Shown: piece by piece, positions 18,790-27,025 of the stretch
Layout: every line of letters starts with the position of its first letter
How positions within the stretch are numbered: position 1 is the stretch's first letter
Assembly (NCBI GenBank): GCA_011192125.1
Contig: DUEL01000015.1
Span: forward strand, 1 to 49,258
Direction of reading: 5' to 3'
DNA: 49,258 nt
From: Thermoflexia bacterium
GTDB taxonomy: Bacteria; Chloroflexota; Anaerolineae; B4-G1; DUEL01
The notes under the pieces: generated by a model
Databases searched by the model: none
What the model was told of the DNA's origin: nothing
The model's input: only the letters and a program-made list of their open reading frames with translations
Position numbers and translations under genes: made by a program

Positions 18790-18937
18790 CGTTCGTCTGC
18801 AACGCCCCGGACGGGAGCAAACGTGCGGGCACTGCAGGCGACAGGAGCGCGATGGCACGAGACGGGATCTCTGCACCGGCTATCCAGGCCGGTGCAACTG
18901 CGTAGGGACCCCAACCTGGACGATCGGAGGCTGGACT
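18790..18937 (+). promoter_or_regulatory. Structured, cysteine-codon-rich 5' leader of sat
   Basis: Leader of about 148 bases. It holds a perfect 8-base-pair hairpin, GCACCGGC (18873-18880) with GCCGGTGC (18888-18895) and a 7-base loop. The sat frame stays open through the leader and contains five TGC cysteine codons within about 27 codons (CGHC ... C ... C-N-C). It does not match a SAM or cobalamin riboswitch that I can recognise. Possible readings are a structured regulatory leader, a translated cysteine-sensing segment, or a genuine zinc-binding N-terminal extension of Sat. Confidence 0.4.
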
Positions 18938-20140
18938 GTGAGTGAACCGTACTACGACGTGATCCTTCCCCACGGGGGTGTGTTGGTCGACCGCGTGTTG
19001 CGCGGCGAGGTGCGAGAGGCAGTGCGGGAGCGGGCCGAGCGAATGCTGAAGATCCCGCTGGACCGGATGGGCCTCTCCGACCTGGAACTGCTGGCGGTCG
19101 GGGCGTTCAGCCCCCTCACCGGCTTTATGCTGAAGGCGGACTACGACCGGTGCGTCGAGGAGATGCGGCTGACCAACGGTCTGGTCTGGACCATCCCCGT
19201 CACCCTGGCCGTGGAGAGGGACCTCGCCGACCAGATCAAAGAGGGTCAGGAGGTGGCCCTCTGCGAGGGCGATCGGATCCTGGCCGTGATGGAGGTGGCC
19301 GAGAAGTACCCCTACGACCGAAAGGTCAAGGAGCGGGAGGCGCGGGAGGTCTACCGGACCACCGACGAGGCCCATCCCGGCGTGGCGCGGCTGTACCGGC
19401 GGGGGGAGGTCCTGCTGGGCGGGGACATCTGGCTGGTGGACTGGCCCACCGCGGTCAAGACGGAGTTCCCCGAACTACGCCACACCCCGGCCCAGACGCG
19501 GCGGATGTTCGCCCGCCGAGGCTGGCGGTCGGTGGTCGGCTTTCAGACCCGCAACCCCATCCATCGCGCCCACGAGTACATCCAGAAGACCGCGCTGGAG
19601 ATCGTCGATGGGCTGTTCCTCCACCCCCTGGTCGGCGAGACCAAGAAGGACGACATCCCCGCCGAGGTGCGCATTGCCTCCTACCAGGCCATCCTGCGCG
19701 ACTACTACCCCGCCGAGCGGGTCATCCTGGGGGTCTTCCCCGCCGCGATGCGGTACGCCGGTCCCCGCGAGGCGGTCTTCCACGCCATCTGTCGGAAGAA
19801 CTACGGCTGCACCCACTTCATCGTCGGGCGCGACCACGCAGGCGTGGGCAACTACTACGGCACCTACGATGCCCAGAACATCTTCGACGAGTTCCCGCCG
19901 GAGGACATCGGGATCATCCCCCTCAAGTTCGAACACGCCTTCTACTGCCGACGATGCGGCGGCGTCGTCTCTGCCAAGACCTGCCCCCACGGGCCGGAGG
20001 ATCGAGTCTACCTCAGCGGCACCCAGGTCCGCCAGATGCTGGAGCGGGGGGAGATGCTGCCCGAGGAGTTCACCCGTCCCGAAGTGGCCCGGATCCTGCT
20101 GGAGGGGTTCCAGGAGTGGAGGAGGGCTCATCAGAAGTAA
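18938..20140 (+). CDS. sat: Sulfate adenylyltransferase (ATP sulfurylase)
   Basis: Catalyses ATP + sulfate to APS + PPi, the first step of sulfate assimilation or dissimilation (or the reverse in sulfur oxidation); 400 aa, cytoplasmic, the monofunctional Sat family. Key motifs: [11 protein letters not shown] at the N-terminus, [12 protein letters not shown] (Q203-R205-N206, H209, H212) and GRDHAGVG (G297-R298-D299-H300). A C-terminal zinc knuckle-like CRRCGG...KTC is seen, as in bacterial/archaeal homohexameric Sat. GTG start chosen because GGAGG precedes it by seven bases; the reading frame continues upstream past the promoter. No APS kinase, APS reductase or sulfate transporter lies in the window, so pathway direction is undecided. 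Confidence 0.95.
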   Translation: MSEPYYDVILPHGGVLVDRVLRGEVREAVRERAERMLKIPLDRMGLSDLELLAVGAFSPLTGFMLKADYDRCVEEMRLTNGLVWTIPVTLAVERDLADQIKEGQEVALCEGDRILAVMEVAEKYPYDRKVKEREAREVYRTTDEAHPGVARLYRRGEVLLGGDIWLVDWPTAVKTEFPELRHTPAQTRRMFARRGWRSVVGFQTRNPIHRAHEYIQKTALEIVDGLFLHPLVGETKKDDIPAEVRIASYQAILRDYYPAERVILGVFPAAMRYAGPREAVFHAICRKNYGCTHFIVGRDHAGVGNYYGTYDAQNIFDEFPPEDIGIIPLKFEHAFYCRRCGGVVSAKTCPHGPEDRVYLSGTQVRQMLERGEMLPEEFTRPEVARILLEGFQEWRRAHQK

Positions 20141-20182
20141 CACGCAACACGCATCACGTGCTCCGTGTTACGCGTTGCGTGA
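20141..20182. repeat. Inverted repeat, family B (CACGCAACACGCATCACG)
   Basis: Arms at about 20141-20158 and 20164-20182 (CGTGTTACGCGTTGCGTGA) form an imperfect hairpin with a five-base loop immediately after the sat stop codon. No T-run follows, so termination is uncertain. Confidence 0.75.
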
Positions 20183-20201
20183 TTAAGGAGCGTACTGCAA
20201 A

Positions 20202-21644
20202 ATGTTGAAACTCTTTCGACGGAAGAAACCACGCCGGGTTCTGGTGATCGGCCTTGACTGCGCCCCGCCGGCGGTGCTCTTCAAAACCAGCAAGGAGCAT
20301 CCCCTGGGGCTGAAGGACCAACTGCCCAACCTGAGCCGCCTCGTCGACGAGGGCATCTACGGCCCCCTCTCCAGTTCCATCCCCTGTATCACGGTCCCCG
20401 CCTGGACCTCAATGTTCACCGGGAAGGACCCCGGCGTGCTGGGGTTCTACGGCTTCCGCAACCGGGCGGATTATTCCTACGACAAAATGTTCATCGCCAC
20501 CGCCAACGCTATCCACGAGAAGCGGGTGTGGGAGATTCTGAGCGAGGCGGATAGGACCTCCGTCGTCGTGGGGGTGCCTCAGACCTACCCGATCAAGCCG
20601 CTGAAGGGTTACCTGATCAGCAGTTTCCTCACCCCCAGCACCGACCGGCAGTACACCTTCCCCCACGAACTCCGGTACGAGATCGACCGGGTGCTGGACG
20701 GCCAGCCCTACGACGTGGATGTCCCGCAGTTCCGCACGGAGGACAAGGACCACCTGCTGAAGCAGATCTGGGAGATGACGGAGAAACGGTTCGCCGTCAT
20801 CAAGCACCTCCTGCGGGAGAAGGAGTGGGACTTCTTCGTCTTCGTGGAGATCGGATTGGACCGCATCCACCACGGGATGTGGAAGTTCTGGGACCCCGAC
20901 CACCCCAAACACGAGCCGGGCAACCCGTACCAGAACGCCATTCCCGACTACTATCGGTACCTGGACCGAGAGATCGGGGAGATGCTGGGGATGCTGGACG
21001 ACGACACGGCGGTGATAGTCGTCTCCGACCACGGAGCCAAAGCGATGGAGGGCGGGTTCGCCATCAACGAGTGGCTCCGGAAGGAAGGGCTGCTGGTCCT
21101 CAAAGAGGATCCGATGTACGAGGGCCTGGTCCCCTTCGAGAAGGTGGAGGTCGACTGGGAGAAGACCACCGCCTGGGCCGCTGGCGGCTACTACGCTCGC
21201 ATCTTCCTCAACGTGGAGGGACGGGAGCCGATGGGGAAGATCCCCGCCCGCGACTATGAGAAGGTGCGAGATCAGATCAAAGAGATGATCGAAGCTCTGC
21301 CCGACCACGAAGGCCAACCGATGGGATCGGTGGTCTTCAAACCGGAGGAACTGTACCGCGAGGTGCGGAACGTCCCCCCCGACCTGATGGTCTATCTGGG
21401 CAACCTCCGCTGGCGATCGGTGGGGTCCTTCGGGCTGCCTGACCTCTACACGTTCGAGAACGACACCGGTCCGGACGACGCCAACCACGACCAGGACGGC
21501 GTCTTCGTCCTCTGGGAACCCCGGCGGGACCACGGCGGGCGGTACGTGGAGGGGCTGCAGTTGATGGACGTGGCTCCGACGGTCCTGGACCTGATGGGCC
21601 TGCCAGTGCCCCCGGACATGCAGGGCAAAGTGGTTCCGCGCTGA
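20202..21644 (+). CDS. Alkaline phosphatase superfamily enzyme (type I phosphodiesterase-like)
   Basis: A 480-aa metallo-hydrolase of the phosphodiesterase/nucleotide pyrophosphatase/phosphoglyceromutase superfamily. First metal aspartate D19 in VIGLDC; a probable nucleophile segment PCITVPAWTSMFTGKDPG; FVEIGLDRIHHGMWKFWD with metal-type D and H; VVSDHGAKAMEGGFAINEWL as second metal site; and the terminal DANHDQDGVFVLW histidine. No signal peptide is apparent, so the protein is probably cytoplasmic. AAGGAG lies 11 bases before the ATG. The substrate is unknown; adjacency to sat invites the idea of a nucleotide-type substrate but the two are separated by a repeat and the link is weak. Confidence 0.85.
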   Translation: MLKLFRRKKPRRVLVIGLDCAPPAVLFKTSKEHPLGLKDQLPNLSRLVDEGIYGPLSSSIPCITVPAWTSMFTGKDPGVLGFYGFRNRADYSYDKMFIATANAIHEKRVWEILSEADRTSVVVGVPQTYPIKPLKGYLISSFLTPSTDRQYTFPHELRYEIDRVLDGQPYDVDVPQFRTEDKDHLLKQIWEMTEKRFAVIKHLLREKEWDFFVFVEIGLDRIHHGMWKFWDPDHPKHEPGNPYQNAIPDYYRYLDREIGEMLGMLDDDTAVIVVSDHGAKAMEGGFAINEWLRKEGLLVLKEDPMYEGLVPFEKVEVDWEKTTAWAAGGYYARIFLNVEGREPMGKIPARDYEKVRDQIKEMIEALPDHEGQPMGSVVFKPEELYREVRNVPPDLMVYLGNLRWRSVGSFGLPDLYTFENDTGPDDANHDQDGVFVLWEPRRDHGGRYVEGLQLMDVAPTVLDLMGLPVPPDMQGKVVPR

Positions 21645-21669
21645 TCACGGCTCGCGCGAGGAGGGGAAA

Positions 21670-22362
21670 ATGGGAGAGGAACAGGATATCCTTCAAAGGA
21701 TGGAAGATTGGGGATATCTCGCCCTGCATAAACCCCATCCCGGGAGTCCCGGATACCGCCAACTGCTGGTCGCCCTGCGGAAAAAGCCGACCGGGATGCA
21801 CTTCGACCCCGAGGAGATCCGCCTCTGGCTCCGAGACGAATTCGGCCTCGCCGAGTGGACCGCGCTCGCACTGAAGCCGCTGCTGGTGCCATCCTCGGAG
21901 CCGAAGCGGGTCTGCCCCGGCCCGGTCGTCCTCGTCGACCGAAAGGATAAACGGGTGCCTTTCTTCACCTTCGGCGGCTCGCTGGACGTGATCTTCGGAT
22001 CCGGCGAGGTCGTCTGCTCCTTCCAGTCCCCCGCCCCCATCCTCCGGGTCACCGAGCCGCCGCAGGACGCGGCAGGCCACCTGGCGGTGGAGGTCGAGGC
22101 CCTGATGGGAGAGGCCCACGCCCAGTGGGGTACGGAGGACGAGGGGTATCTGGAGCGGCTCGCCGGGGTGGACCCATCCCTTCTCTACATCGCCAGCATC
22201 AACACGATCCTGTCCCGGTTCGAGGCGCACCCGATGCTTCAGGAGGAGGACCCGGAACTGTACAAACTGGTGCGGAGCGAGGAAAGGTGGCTGAGAGAGA
22301 CAGGTCAATGGCCTGCGGAGCCTCCTACCCTGGAGGCGCTGCTGGGCCCCTCCGGCACGTAG
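21670..22362 (+). CDS. Conserved-looking protein of unknown function
   Basis: A 230-aa soluble, acidic protein with no family I recognise. It is a genuine gene by its strong GAGGAGGGG ribosome site before ATG 21670 and by codon use like its neighbours. The N-terminal half looks like an alpha/beta domain (WLRDEFGLAEWTALALKPLL), the middle has hydrophobic beta segments (VPFFTFGGSLDVIFGSGEVVCSF), and the C-terminal half is helical (LLYIASINTILSRFEAHP). It follows the phosphodiesterase-like gene by 25 bases and is probably co-transcribed. Its last 58 bases overlap the convergent lipoprotein gene on the other strand. Confidence 0.7.
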   Translation: MGEEQDILQRMEDWGYLALHKPHPGSPGYRQLLVALRKKPTGMHFDPEEIRLWLRDEFGLAEWTALALKPLLVPSSEPKRVCPGPVVLVDRKDKRVPFFTFGGSLDVIFGSGEVVCSFQSPAPILRVTEPPQDAAGHLAVEVEALMGEAHAQWGTEDEGYLERLAGVDPSLLYIASINTILSRFEAHPMLQEEDPELYKLVRSEERWLRETGQWPAEPPTLEALLGPSGT

Positions 22363-23390
22363 GCCCCTCTCTCGATCCGATACCAGTAGAGACGGTACGG
22401 CGGCTCCTGCCAGGTCTCCTTCAACGCAGCGACCATCCCCTCCCGTGACGGGACCCCATCGGCGGCGATGTCCACCTGAAGGGCGGTCAGCACCGCCCGT
22501 GTGGCTTCGTAGGCGGGGAAGGCCAGAGGACCCGGAGGGACACCCCCGGACACCTCCCCGTATGCCTCGGTGAACTCCAGGTCGATCCCCCCATCGCCAG
22601 GAAGGGGCCAGGGGGTAAGGAACCGCGCCCCCTCCGCTGCCGACCCGCCCACACCGACGAAGTCCGCCGCCGCCAGTTCCGGCCCCCCACGAAACTCCCC
22701 GGTCCACCCGGCTGCCCGCAGCGCACCCACCACCTCCCCCGCCGTCACCGGATCGGCGTCGCAGAGGACCACGGGGGGTGCGGCCGCCAGCACCGTCTCC
22801 AGCCATCCCTCCTCGCCCGGCGAGACGACGGGGTCCAGCAGGACGCCGCCCCGCTCCGCCACCGGCCGCAGCGCCGCACCCAGCGGGCCGCCCTGGGTGA
22901 CCAGCGCACCCTCCGTCACCCCCTCCAACAGCGCGGCCGCCAGCATCTCGGCGTCCGGCCCCCATCGGACCACCTCCCCGCCAGAACCGATGCGGGGATC
23001 CAGCACCGCCGGGGCCACCAGCGGCATCCCCACCTCCGCGTAGATCCCCAGCGCTGCCGCCGTGGTTTCCTCCCGGAAGTGGCCCATCGCGACGACCACA
23101 TCGGGGTCGACCGCCAGTTTCCGGGCCTGCTGCACGGCCATCGTGGGGTCCGCCCCGTCGTCGTAGGCCACCAATTCGACATAGTACTCCCCTACCCCAC
23201 CGGCCTCGTTGGCCTCCCGCAGCGCCAGCCGCACCGCTGGGAACAGGTCGTACCCTACGTACCGATACCGGCCCTCAAAAGGGGCCACCAGGCCGATCCT
23301 CACGGTGGGGCGGACCGCGCCAGGGACGCGGCAGGCCGCGAGGAGCAGGAGGCAACAGACGGTGAAGAGGATCAAGAACGCGCGACGCAC
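22305..23390 (-). CDS. Branched-chain-amino-acid-type solute-binding lipoprotein
   Basis: A 361-aa periplasmic-binding-protein type I (Peripla_BP_6/LivK-like) lipoprotein. Signal peptide with lipobox LAAC, C20 being the lipidated residue. Then VRIGLVAPFEGRYRYVGYDL, AVRLALREANEAGG, LVAYDDGADPTMAVQQARKL and VVAMGHF, the usual opening of this fold; later AAGWTGEFRGGPEL. GTG start with GGGAG seven bases upstream. No permease or ATPase for amino-acid uptake is adjacent, so it is an orphan binding protein or sensor ligand domain. The ligand is unknown. Overlaps the convergent unknown gene by 58 bases. Confidence 0.85.
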   Translation of the reverse strand: MRRAFLILFTVCCLLLLAACRVPGAVRPTVRIGLVAPFEGRYRYVGYDLFPAVRLALREANEAGGVGEYYVELVAYDDGADPTMAVQQARKLAVDPDVVVAMGHFREETTAAALGIYAEVGMPLVAPAVLDPRIGSGGEVVRWGPDAEMLAAALLEGVTEGALVTQGGPLGAALRPVAERGGVLLDPVVSPGEEGWLETVLAAAPPVVLCDADPVTAGEVVGALRAAGWTGEFRGGPELAAADFVGVGGSAAEGARFLTPWPLPGDGGIDLEFTEAYGEVSGGVPPGPLAFPAYEATRAVLTALQVDIAADGVPSREGMVAALKETWQEPPYRLYWYRIERGAYVPEGPSSASRVGGSAGH

Positions 23391-23416
23391 CTGTCAACTC
23401 CCATCAAGAGCGGGTC

Positions 23417-23962
23417 CTATCCGACGGGATACCCCATAAACCGAAGCAACTGGCGGCGCAGCGCTCGAACCGCTCCCTCATCCCGATATCCAGGCAGCGT
23501 GGCCCAGACTCTTCCCTGGCTGATGATGAAGAGGTGGTAGTATCTCATACTGTACTGCCCCCTGATCCGGACGACGCGGATCTCGTCCACCTGGTCGAAA
23601 GAAAGCGTAGAGGTGCGCCAGATCCGCCCGAAGAGGTACCGTCGTCGGAAGATGGTGCGATGCATAGCGTCCCACTCCAACTCCGACCACCACCCCCAGG
23701 CCAGGCCGGCAGCGACCAGAAAGCCCACGCCGAGAAGGAGAAAGGCGCAGTAAGAGAGGAAGACCTTGAGGAGATCCCCAGCGCCCTGGACGGAGGAGAG
23801 CGCTTCGCCGAGCGGCGGGCGGGTGCGGAGGATGGAGATCTGAAGGGCGAAGAACAACCCGGCCAATCCCGAAAAGATGATCGCCCAGCCCCGCCGTGAT
23901 GCTGGGGGCGGGCTGAGCCGGATCCGCTCGCTCGTCGCCTCAACAACGACATAGTATCCCAA
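23417..23962 (-). CDS. Small membrane protein with PH-like C-terminal domain, unknown function
   Basis: A 181-aa protein. Two hydrophobic helices (WAIIFSGLAGLFFALQISIL at about 26-45 and FLSYCAFLLLGVGFLVAAGLAWGWW at about 68-92) precede a beta-rich tail. The tail (DAMHRTIFRRRYLFGRIWRTSTLSF and DEIRVVRIRGQY and YYHLFIISQGRVWATLP) has the look of a bacterial PH-like or YdbT/YcxB-type domain. Start is TTG with AGGGAGGG seven bases upstream. It lies between the lipoprotein and the GDT1-like gene with short gaps. The function is not known. Confidence 0.65.
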   Translation of the reverse strand: MGYYVVVEATSERIRLSPPPASRRGWAIIFSGLAGLFFALQISILRTRPPLGEALSSVQGAGDLLKVFLSYCAFLLLGVGFLVAAGLAWGWWSELEWDAMHRTIFRRRYLFGRIWRTSTLSFDQVDEIRVVRIRGQYSMRYYHLFIISQGRVWATLPGYRDEGAVRALRRQLLRFMGYPVG

Positions 23963-23983
23963 GGATACCCTCCCTGGACCTGA

Positions 23984-24589
23984 TCACAGGTATCCTATTC
24001 CCATCAGCACACCCATCCCCACGAAGGCCACCGCCGACACCCCCAGCAGCACCCGCTCCGGCACGACGCGGGTCAGGCGCTCCCCTCCCACGACCCCCAG
24101 CGCCGTGATCGCGACGAGGGCCAAAACACCCCCACAGAACACCGACCAGGGAGAGCTACCCCGCCCGCTCAGTGCCAGGACGGTCAACTGGGTCTTGTCC
24201 CCCAACTCGGCGACGAAGAGGAGCCCAAAAGTGGAGAAAAACGCCTCCCAGTCCCAGCGGGAGGCCGGATCCTCCGGGTCGTCCGGGCAGACCATCGATG
24301 AACCTCCCGCTTCGCTTCTCCACGCCTCGCGGGCCATCAGCAGTCCCATCACCCCGAAGCCGAAAGCGGCCCCCATCCGAAGGAGCGACGCCGGGACGAC
24401 GTAGCCCAGCAAATGCCCGCCTACCACGCCCAGCGCGGTCGCTGCAGCGAGGGCTATGCTCGCCCCGGCGAACACCGCCCACGGCTGGCGGCACCGGCAG
24501 GTCTGCGCCACCACCGCCAGTTGTGTCTTATCCCCCAGTTCGGCCAGGAAGACCAGACCGAACGTCGAGAACAACGAGCTCAGGTCCAT
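23984..24589 (-). CDS. GDT1/TMEM165 (UPF0016) family cation exporter
   Basis: A 201-aa inner-membrane protein of two homologous three-helix halves. Each half carries the diagnostic ELGDKTQL motif (FLAELGDKTQLAVV near residue 20 and FVAELGDKTQLTVL near 135). The family exports Mn2+ or exchanges Ca2+/Mn2+ for H+. The repeat architecture is complete and the length typical for bacterial two-domain members. The loop between halves is acidic. The start overlaps the upstream cysteine-desulfurase-like gene by one base (TAATG), implying translational coupling. Confidence 0.95.
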   Translation of the reverse strand: MDLSSLFSTFGLVFLAELGDKTQLAVVAQTCRCRQPWAVFAGASIALAAATALGVVGGHLLGYVVPASLLRMGAAFGFGVMGLLMAREAWRSEAGGSSMVCPDDPEDPASRWDWEAFFSTFGLLFVAELGDKTQLTVLALSGRGSSPWSVFCGGVLALVAITALGVVGGERLTRVVPERVLLGVSAVAFVGMGVLMGIGYL

Positions 24590-25851
24590 TAACCCCGGAC
24601 ACCCTCCATCGCTTCCAGGAACCGGTCCACCTCTTCAACGGTGTTGTAATGGACCAGACCAACACGCACCAGCCCTCCCTTGTCCTCCAGCCCCAGCCGC
24701 TCGGTGACCGCCAGGGCGTAGAAGTTCCCGTCCCAGACGAAGATCCCTTCCTCGGCCAGCCTCCTCGCCACCTCCTGCGGCGAGAGCCCCTCCAGGGTAA
24801 AAGAGACAGTCGGGACCCGCCAGTCGGCGAGGGCGGGGTCGGTGATACCCCAGATGCGGAGCCCAGGGATGGCCTGAAGCCCCCGGATCATCCGCCAGCC
24901 CAGTTCCCGCTCGTAGGCCTGGATGGCCGCCAGGGCCGTCTTCAGGTGAAGGCGGCGGCCTGTGAAGGCAGCATACCACCCCACGAACGGCTCGCCGAAT
25001 CGCTCCCCGATCCCTGCCAGGTAGTCCACCGCCGCGATCAATCCCGCCAGCCCCTCATGGTTCTGGGTGCCGGTTTCGAACCGATCGGGCACGTTATCCG
25101 GGGCAGGCCGCACCTTGTCCGGCCGGAGCCGTTCCAGGAGATCGCGCCGCCCCCAGAGGACCCCGAGGTGGGGGCCGAAGAACTTGTAGGCGGAGCAGAC
25201 CAGGAAGTCGCAGCCTAGCCTCTGGACGTCGATGGGGCCGTGGGGGGCGTAGTGGACGGCGTCTACGTAGATCCAGGCCCCCACCTCGTGTGCCCAGCGC
25301 GTGATGCGGGCGACGTCGTTGACCGTGCCCAGTGCGTTGGAGGCGTATCCGACAGCCACCAACCGGGTCCGCTCGTTGAGCAGCGCCCGCAGGCCGTCCA
25401 GGTCGAGCATCCCGGTCTCGGGATCGAAGTCGGCCCAGCGCACGATGACCCCCTTCTCGGTCAGCCGCAGCCAGGGGGCGATGTTGGCGTCGTGGTCGAG
25501 TCGGGTCACCACCACCTCGTCGCCGGGGGCCAGTTCCCGCTCCAGCGCGCGACTGATGTGAAAGGTCAACGTGGTCATGTTCGGTCCAAAGACGATCTCC
25601 TCCGGCGACGGCGCGTTGAGGAAGTCGGCGGCGGCCTCACGGGCGCGCCGGATGGCCTCGTCGGTGCGGCGGCTGGTCAGGAACGCGCCGTGGGTGTTGG
25701 AGTTGGACCGCACCAGGTAATCCTCCATCGCCGCGATCACCGAGCGTGGAACCTGGGTCCCGCCCGGGCCGTCGAAATAGACATAGGGCCGCCCTTCTTC
25801 GTCGGTCTGCTGAAGGGCCGGGAACTCCGCTCGCAACACTTCAGGATCCAT
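24589..25851 (-). CDS. Cysteine desulfurase-like class V aminotransferase
   Basis: A 420-aa PLP-dependent fold-type I enzyme. Seen: N-terminal YVYFDGPGGTQVPRSV, SNTHGAFLTSRRTDEAI, DHDANIAPWLRL, YVDAVHYAPHGPIDVQRLG, and the PLP lysine K223 in CSAYKFFGPHLGVLWG. The pattern FDGPGGTQ and the AYKFFGPH site match the cysteine desulfurase-like (VC1184/TIGR01976) subfamily rather than IscS or SufS. No SUF/ISC scaffold genes are nearby, so the physiological substrate is uncertain. GGAGG lies four bases before the ATG. Coupled to the GDT1-like exporter by TAATG. Confidence 0.9.
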   Translation of the reverse strand: MDPEVLRAEFPALQQTDEEGRPYVYFDGPGGTQVPRSVIAAMEDYLVRSNSNTHGAFLTSRRTDEAIRRAREAAADFLNAPSPEEIVFGPNMTTLTFHISRALERELAPGDEVVVTRLDHDANIAPWLRLTEKGVIVRWADFDPETGMLDLDGLRALLNERTRLVAVGYASNALGTVNDVARITRWAHEVGAWIYVDAVHYAPHGPIDVQRLGCDFLVCSAYKFFGPHLGVLWGRRDLLERLRPDKVRPAPDNVPDRFETGTQNHEGLAGLIAAVDYLAGIGERFGEPFVGWYAAFTGRRLHLKTALAAIQAYERELGWRMIRGLQAIPGLRIWGITDPALADWRVPTVSFTLEGLSPQEVARRLAEEGIFVWDGNFYALAVTERLGLEDKGGLVRVGLVHYNTVEEVDRFLEAMEGVRG

Positions 25852-25876
25852 CGTACCTCCTTAACCGGTTCAAATC

Positions 25877-25939
25877 ACCACAGAGACACTGAAAATTCTC
25901 TAATTCTTGAGACTCTGTGTTCTCTGTGTCTCTGTGGTG
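25877..25939. repeat. Palindromic repeat, family A, copy 4 (overlaps the FemAB-like gene 3' end)
   Basis: Short left arm ACCACAGAGACAC (25877-25889) and full right arm (about 25912-25939). The minus-strand FemAB-like gene reads through the right arm and stops inside the element. Confidence 0.85.
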
Positions 25940-27024
25940 GCCCCCCTACCTCGTCGTCGCCAATGCAGCCAGCGCATCAGCGCCAGGATGCGGGGGGAAA
26001 GCCACATGTAGGCTAGGTAAGCCAGCCGCGCGGCCGGGTAGTCGTATGCACCGATGTGGCGCACGAACTCCGCTCCGAAGCCCTGTTTGAAGCGGTAGAC
26101 GCCCCACATCGGGTCGGATTCGTCCAACTCGTCGGGCGCGCCCCACAGGTCGTACACGGTGCACCCCTGCTCCTTCGCCCACCGGATCGCCTCCCACTGT
26201 AGGAGGTGGTTGGGCATCCTCTCCCGGTGGAGCGACCGAGACGCGCCGTACATATACCACACTCGCTTGGCGAAGCGGAAGAGGATCACCATCGCCACCG
26301 GCTCCCCTTCCACCTCGGCGATGAGCGGCTGGGCCAGCCCCGCCTCGATGAACGAACCCCAGGCGTCGTGGTAATATTCCTCAGGCCGGATGACGAACCG
26401 GTTGCGCAAACTGGTCTCCCGGTACATCTCGTACAGGAGAGGCAGGTCGTCCAACCCGCCCCGCCGGACCGTCACCCCCTTGCGCACGGCCAGGCGGATG
26501 TTGTACCGCCACTTCGACTTCATCCGGGCCAGGATCTCGTCGAGGCTGCCGGTGAGGTCCAGCAGAAGCGTGTTGCGGAACTGGACCTGCTCCGGGCTGT
26601 ACCGCCATCCACGTCGCCGCAGCAAGGCGACCACGGCCTCCCCCGTCGGCGAATCGGCCCGCACGTCGGGGTCGATCTTCAGGAAGACCGCACCCCGTTC
26701 ACGGGCCGATCCCTCCAGATCGGCGAGAACCGAGGCAAGAAGAGCGACATCGCCGTAGTCGAGGATCGGCCCCTTAGGGACGTACATCACCCCCGGCGTC
26801 CACGGGCCCAGGGGACGGCTCAGCACCAGGGCCGCGGCCCGTGGCTCCCCACCCTCCTCCCACAGCCAGCGCTCCGCCCGCCACCCGTGCCGCTCCTTGA
26901 AGGTACCCCACTCCCACGTCTGCAGAACGTGGGCGTCGGGCAACCCCTTCAGCGCGCCGTTCCACCGCTGGGGGTCGGTGATCCTCACCTTTGACAACCT
27001 GGCAAGATCGTCTATCATCTCCAC
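25900..27024 (-). CDS. FemAB-type aminoacyl/peptidoglycan bridge transferase
   Basis: A 374-aa protein of two tandem GNAT-like domains typical of FemA/FemB/FmhB. Seen: VLQTWEWGTFKERHGW near the start, VMYVPKGPILDYG, FLKIDPDV, VQFRNTLLLDLTG then LARMKSKWRYNIRLAVRKGV (a FemAB hallmark), RFVIRPEEYYHDAW, RMPNHLLQWEAIRWAKEQGC, and YDLWGAPDEL with YRFKQGFGAEFVRHIGAYDY. These enzymes move amino acids from aminoacyl-tRNA onto the peptidoglycan stem. Start GTG 27024 or ATG 27018. The last residues (ATTETQRTQSLKN) come from the repeat and closely match the tail of the GpgS fusion. Confidence 0.9.
   Translation of the reverse strand: MEMIDDLARLSKVRITDPQRWNGALKGLPDAHVLQTWEWGTFKERHGWRAERWLWEEGGEPRAAALVLSRPLGPWTPGVMYVPKGPILDYGDVALLASVLADLEGSARERGAVFLKIDPDVRADSPTGEAVVALLRRRGWRYSPEQVQFRNTLLLDLTGSLDEILARMKSKWRYNIRLAVRKGVTVRRGGLDDLPLLYEMYRETSLRNRFVIRPEEYYHDAWGSFIEAGLAQPLIAEVEGEPVAMVILFRFAKRVWYMYGASRSLHRERMPNHLLQWEAIRWAKEQGCTVYDLWGAPDELDESDPMWGVYRFKQGFGAEFVRHIGAYDYPAARLAYLAYMWLSPRILALMRWLHWRRRGRGATTETQRTQSLKN
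26991..27018 (+). promoter_or_regulatory. Promoter inside the FemAB-like gene, abutting ATG 27026
   Basis: Perfect TTGACA (26991-26996), 16-base spacer, TATCAT (27013-27018). Only seven bases separate the -10 box from the ATG at 27026, so the transcript would be leaderless. No Shine-Dalgarno sequence is present. The promoter overlaps the first codons of the divergent gene. Confidence 0.75.
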
Positions 27025-27025
27025 G

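Noticed and set aside
18790..18937. SAM or cobalamin riboswitch before sat
   Set aside because: The conserved core motifs of these classes (for example the SAM-I GGCAACC/k-turn pattern or the cobalamin box) are not recognisable.
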